NCBI GenBank assembly: GCA_010027295.1
Contig: RGVM01000114.1
Location: forward strand, 1 to 7,620
Length of the DNA: 7,620 nt
From: Chitinophagia bacterium
GTDB taxonomy: Bacteria; Bacteroidota; Bacteroidia; Chitinophagales; Chitinophagaceae
Reading direction: 5' to 3'
Shown: piece after piece, positions 5,712 to 7,620 of the stretch
How the letters are laid out: every line of letters begins with the position of its first letter
How positions within the stretch are numbered: position 1 is the first letter of the stretch
Position numbers and translations under genes: made by a program
Notes under the pieces: generated by a model
Told to the model about the DNA's origin: nothing
Seen by the model: only the letters and a program-made list of their open reading frames with translations
Databases searched by the model: none

Positions 5712-7475
5712 TCAGGCGAAGAAGTACAAAGCCCATGCCGTGATGGCCGCGAGGAGGCTCCCCCATCCACGGACGGCATCCCTCGGAACTCCGCTGCCGT
5801 TCATGCACAGGAATGTGAGGACGGCGGCGGGAAGCGCCAGCGTGCGGGCATGTATGGACCATACCGCCAGGATGAGCAGCAGCAATGCGTGGCACGCGGC
5901 AGTACTTCCCACCCTGCCCCAGTCCGCCTCGATGGTCATCACGTCGCCAGCCTTCTCCCTCTCCTCCGCGAACATCGTGATGAGCACCTGGAGCATCAGG
6001 CACAGGATGAAGACGACGAAGACACGGTGCATGAAATTGAGCTCTTGCCCGAAGAGGCCCCGCCAGAAAGGGTCGGGGGCCAGCCAACCTGCGTATCCCC
6101 ATTCCAAGGCCAGTCCCATGACAGGTGCGGCCAGGATGGCGGGGGCCGCGGAGGCGGGATGCGTCCGTTTCCAGAGGACTCCGAGCAGGAAGGCCGACAC
6201 GATGCCGGGCTTCAGGTAGGAGGTGTTGCGGGAGAGGGTGAGGAAGAAGTTACCGCCAGATGCGGGATCGAAGCTCGTCCACGCCAGGATGACGGCCAGC
6301 ATCGACAGGAACGCGATGCTGGCCTTTCCCACCCAGACCATGCTGCGGTCGTCGGCATCGGGCCTGACGTACCGCCGGTAGAGGTCGACGGAGGCGATCG
6401 TGGATGCGGAGTTCAGCATGGAGTAGATGCTGGAGAAGACCGCGCCCGTGAAGCCGGCGAGTATCAGTCCCATCAGCCCGTATCCCCCCGGGACGACCTT
6501 CGAGAGCAGCATGATGAACGCATCATCGGGCTTGACATCGACCATCCCGTATACGTCGCGGAAGAGGTATGCCGCCGCGACGCCGGCCGCGATGGAGAAG
6601 AAGGGGATGCTGAGCTTGAGGAATCCTGCGGCGATGGCGCCCAGTTGGGCGTCGCGGTCGGTACGGGCCGCCAGCACCCGCTGGACCTCGAACTGGTTGG
6701 TGGTCCAGAAGAAGCCGTGCAGCACGAGCAGACCGCTGAAGACGCCCGTCCACGGCAGGTCGGGATGGTCGCTCGGAAGGTAAAGTCGCATCTTGTGCAG
6801 CCCCCTTGCGGACGCATCGAGTTCCATGAGGCCCGCGAAGCCTCCGATGGCGGGTTGGGCGAGGGTACAGCATCCGACCGTGACCACGGCGACGACCATC
6901 AGCACCGTGATGATGTTCTCCGCGGCCACGACGGCCCCCATCCCGCCGAAAAGTGTCAGGGTGCATGAGACGGCGGCGATGAAGAGGATCCCGGCGAGGT
7001 AGGAGGGCTGCAGGGGGGTGTCGCGAAAGAGCAGGCCCAGCTGACGGCTGCCGATGTACAGTCCACCCACGAGCAGGATGACGATGACGGCCAGGATGGC
7101 CACGGTGTAGAGGAGGCGGGCCCTATCGTCGTAGCGTTCGCCAAGGTACTGGGAGAGGGTGAAGAAGCCGCCACGCCGGTAGACCGGCGCGAAAAGGTTC
7201 GCCAGCATGAGGATGGCAGGTATCGCCAGCAGCTCGTAATGGCTCTGGGCGAAGCCGATGGAATAGCCGATGCCCAGCATGCCGATGATCTGCGACAGGC
7301 TGACATTGGTGCCGTAGATGGAACCCGCCACCGACCACCACGGGAGGGTGCGGCCGGCCATGAAATAGCCGGACGCGGAACCTCGTTCCTTCCCGGAGCG
7401 GATGGCCGATGCCAGGAGGAGCAGCAGGCATGCGGCGAAGACTAGGATGTCGGCGGTGGTCAGCAGCCGGATCAT
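5712..7475 (-). CDS. SSS-family (SLC5-like) sodium/solute symporter
   Basis: Inner-membrane transporter that uses the sodium gradient to import a small solute; 587 residues. Hallmarks of the LeuT-fold SSS family: an amphipathic first helix (about 8-25); GTNVSLSQIIGM (55-66) in the unwound core helix; FGGMGAVVAAE near 176-186; FFWTTNQFEVQRVLAAR (255-271), matching the SGLT-type YxWTTNQ...QRxLAA motif; and AVFSSIYSMLNSASTIASVDLYRRY (345-369), where Ser348-Ser349 correspond to the Na2-site serine pair of vSGLT. About 13-15 hydrophobic segments are visible, the last ending right at the C-terminus (ALYFFA). Start: ATG 7475 gives a family-like N-terminus (MIRLLTTADILVF); the longer frame from GTG 7619 merely overlaps the preceding gene. 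The stop of that gene is one base before this ATG and the sequence lacks a clear ribosome site, so translation may be coupled. The substrate cannot be named; sugars, sialic acid and carboxylates are all used in the family. Confidence 0.93.
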   Translation of the reverse strand: MIRLLTTADILVFAACLLLLLASAIRSGKERGSASGYFMAGRTLPWWSVAGSIYGTNVSLSQIIGMLGIGYSIGFAQSHYELLAIPAILMLANLFAPVYRRGGFFTLSQYLGERYDDRARLLYTVAILAVIVILLVGGLYIGSRQLGLLFRDTPLQPSYLAGILFIAAVSCTLTLFGGMGAVVAAENIITVLMVVAVVTVGCCTLAQPAIGGFAGLMELDASARGLHKMRLYLPSDHPDLPWTGVFSGLLVLHGFFWTTNQFEVQRVLAARTDRDAQLGAIAAGFLKLSIPFFSIAAGVAAAYLFRDVYGMVDVKPDDAFIMLLSKVVPGGYGLMGLILAGFTGAVFSSIYSMLNSASTIASVDLYRRYVRPDADDRSMVWVGKASIAFLSMLAVILAWTSFDPASGGNFFLTLSRNTSYLKPGIVSAFLLGVLWKRTHPASAAPAILAAPVMGLALEWGYAGWLAPDPFWRGLFGQELNFMHRVFVVFILCLMLQVLITMFAEEREKAGDVMTIEADWGRVGSTAACHALLLLILAVWSIHARTLALPAAVLTFLCMNGSGVPRDAVRGWGSLLAAITAWALYFFA

Positions 7476-7476
7476 G

Positions 7477-7620
7477 TCAGGGGTTTGTACCGGTCTGGGC
7501 AGTGGCGGGAAGCCTACCCTGCAAATGGTTGAGGCGGCATTGCGGAAGCCGGTGCAGGACATGCCTGGCGAAATGACCCGCCTCCTCGATGAGGGGATAT
7601 CCGGAGAGGATGAAGGCACG
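7477..7620 (-). CDS. LLM-class (luciferase-like) flavin-dependent oxidoreductase, C-terminal 47 residues only
   Basis: The minus frame enters the window in coding sequence and stops at TGA 7479-7477. It begins RAFILSGYPLIEEAGHFARH and continues HRLPQCRLNHLQGRLP to its end. The FILSGYP.xEEAxxFAxxVL segment is the characteristic last helix region of alkanesulfonate-monooxygenase-like (SsuD-type) flavin enzymes, which use reduced FMN and oxygen, and the QGRLP tail also occurs in that family. These family matches are from memory, and 47 residues do not allow a substrate call. It lies directly upstream of the symporter in the same direction with a one-base gap, so the two are likely in one operon. 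A different LLM subfamily is possible. Confidence 0.65.
   Translation of the reverse strand, partial: RAFILSGYPLIEEAGHFARHVLHRLPQCRLNHLQGRLPATAQTGTNP

Noticed and set aside
5628..6968. Long plus-strand open frame (446 codons) opposite the symporter
   Set aside because: The minus strand codes for a clear SSS transporter here; the plus frame is hydrophilic, rich in Glu, Gly, His and Gln, and has no domain.

Overview
The main part of the window (about 930-7620) looks like GC-rich Bacteroidota DNA. Four things suggest this: a TAnnTTTG-type -7 promoter element in front of icd; start regions without clear Shine-Dalgarno sequences; a secreted repeat protein ending in a poly-phenylalanine tail, of the type I associate with 4-fold beta-flower proteins of Bacteroidales; and an FAD/Fe-S dehydrogenase typical of that group. 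The genus cannot be fixed from the sequence.

Layout. (a) About 1-880, minus strand: one continuous open frame without a usable start. It reads first as the middle of a peptidase T-like M20 metallopeptidase (about 856-407) and then changes abruptly into a beta-barrel-like segment (about 406-1). Codon use is more mixed than in the rest of the window. This stretch looks foreign, degenerate or mis-joined. (b) About 880-960: a possible terminator hairpin and the icd promoter. (c) 961-5157, plus strand: icd (NADP isocitrate dehydrogenase) and, 42 bases on (21 if a GTG start is used), a FAD + 4Fe-4S + CCG-domain 2-hydroxyacid dehydrogenase of about 975 residues; probably one operon. (d) 5158-5278: a convergent intergenic gap with GC-rich hairpins. 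(e) 7620-5279, minus strand: the C-terminal end of a luciferase-like (LLM) flavin oxidoreductase, an SSS-family sodium/solute symporter, and a small secreted protein with six 16-residue repeats. These three are tightly packed, and the motif TGACATG (stop, one base, ATG) occurs at both junctions.

How they may work together. Icd makes 2-oxoglutarate in the TCA cycle. The adjoining flavin/Fe-S enzyme oxidises a D-2-hydroxyacid, and D-2-hydroxyglutarate is a reasonable but unproven candidate. The minus-strand cluster pairs import of an unknown solute with a flavin enzyme and an exported repeat protein. I see no defence system, CRISPR array, RNA gene or insertion sequence. The best leads are the chimeric left end, the icd/dehydrogenase pairing and the symporter/repeat-protein coupling.
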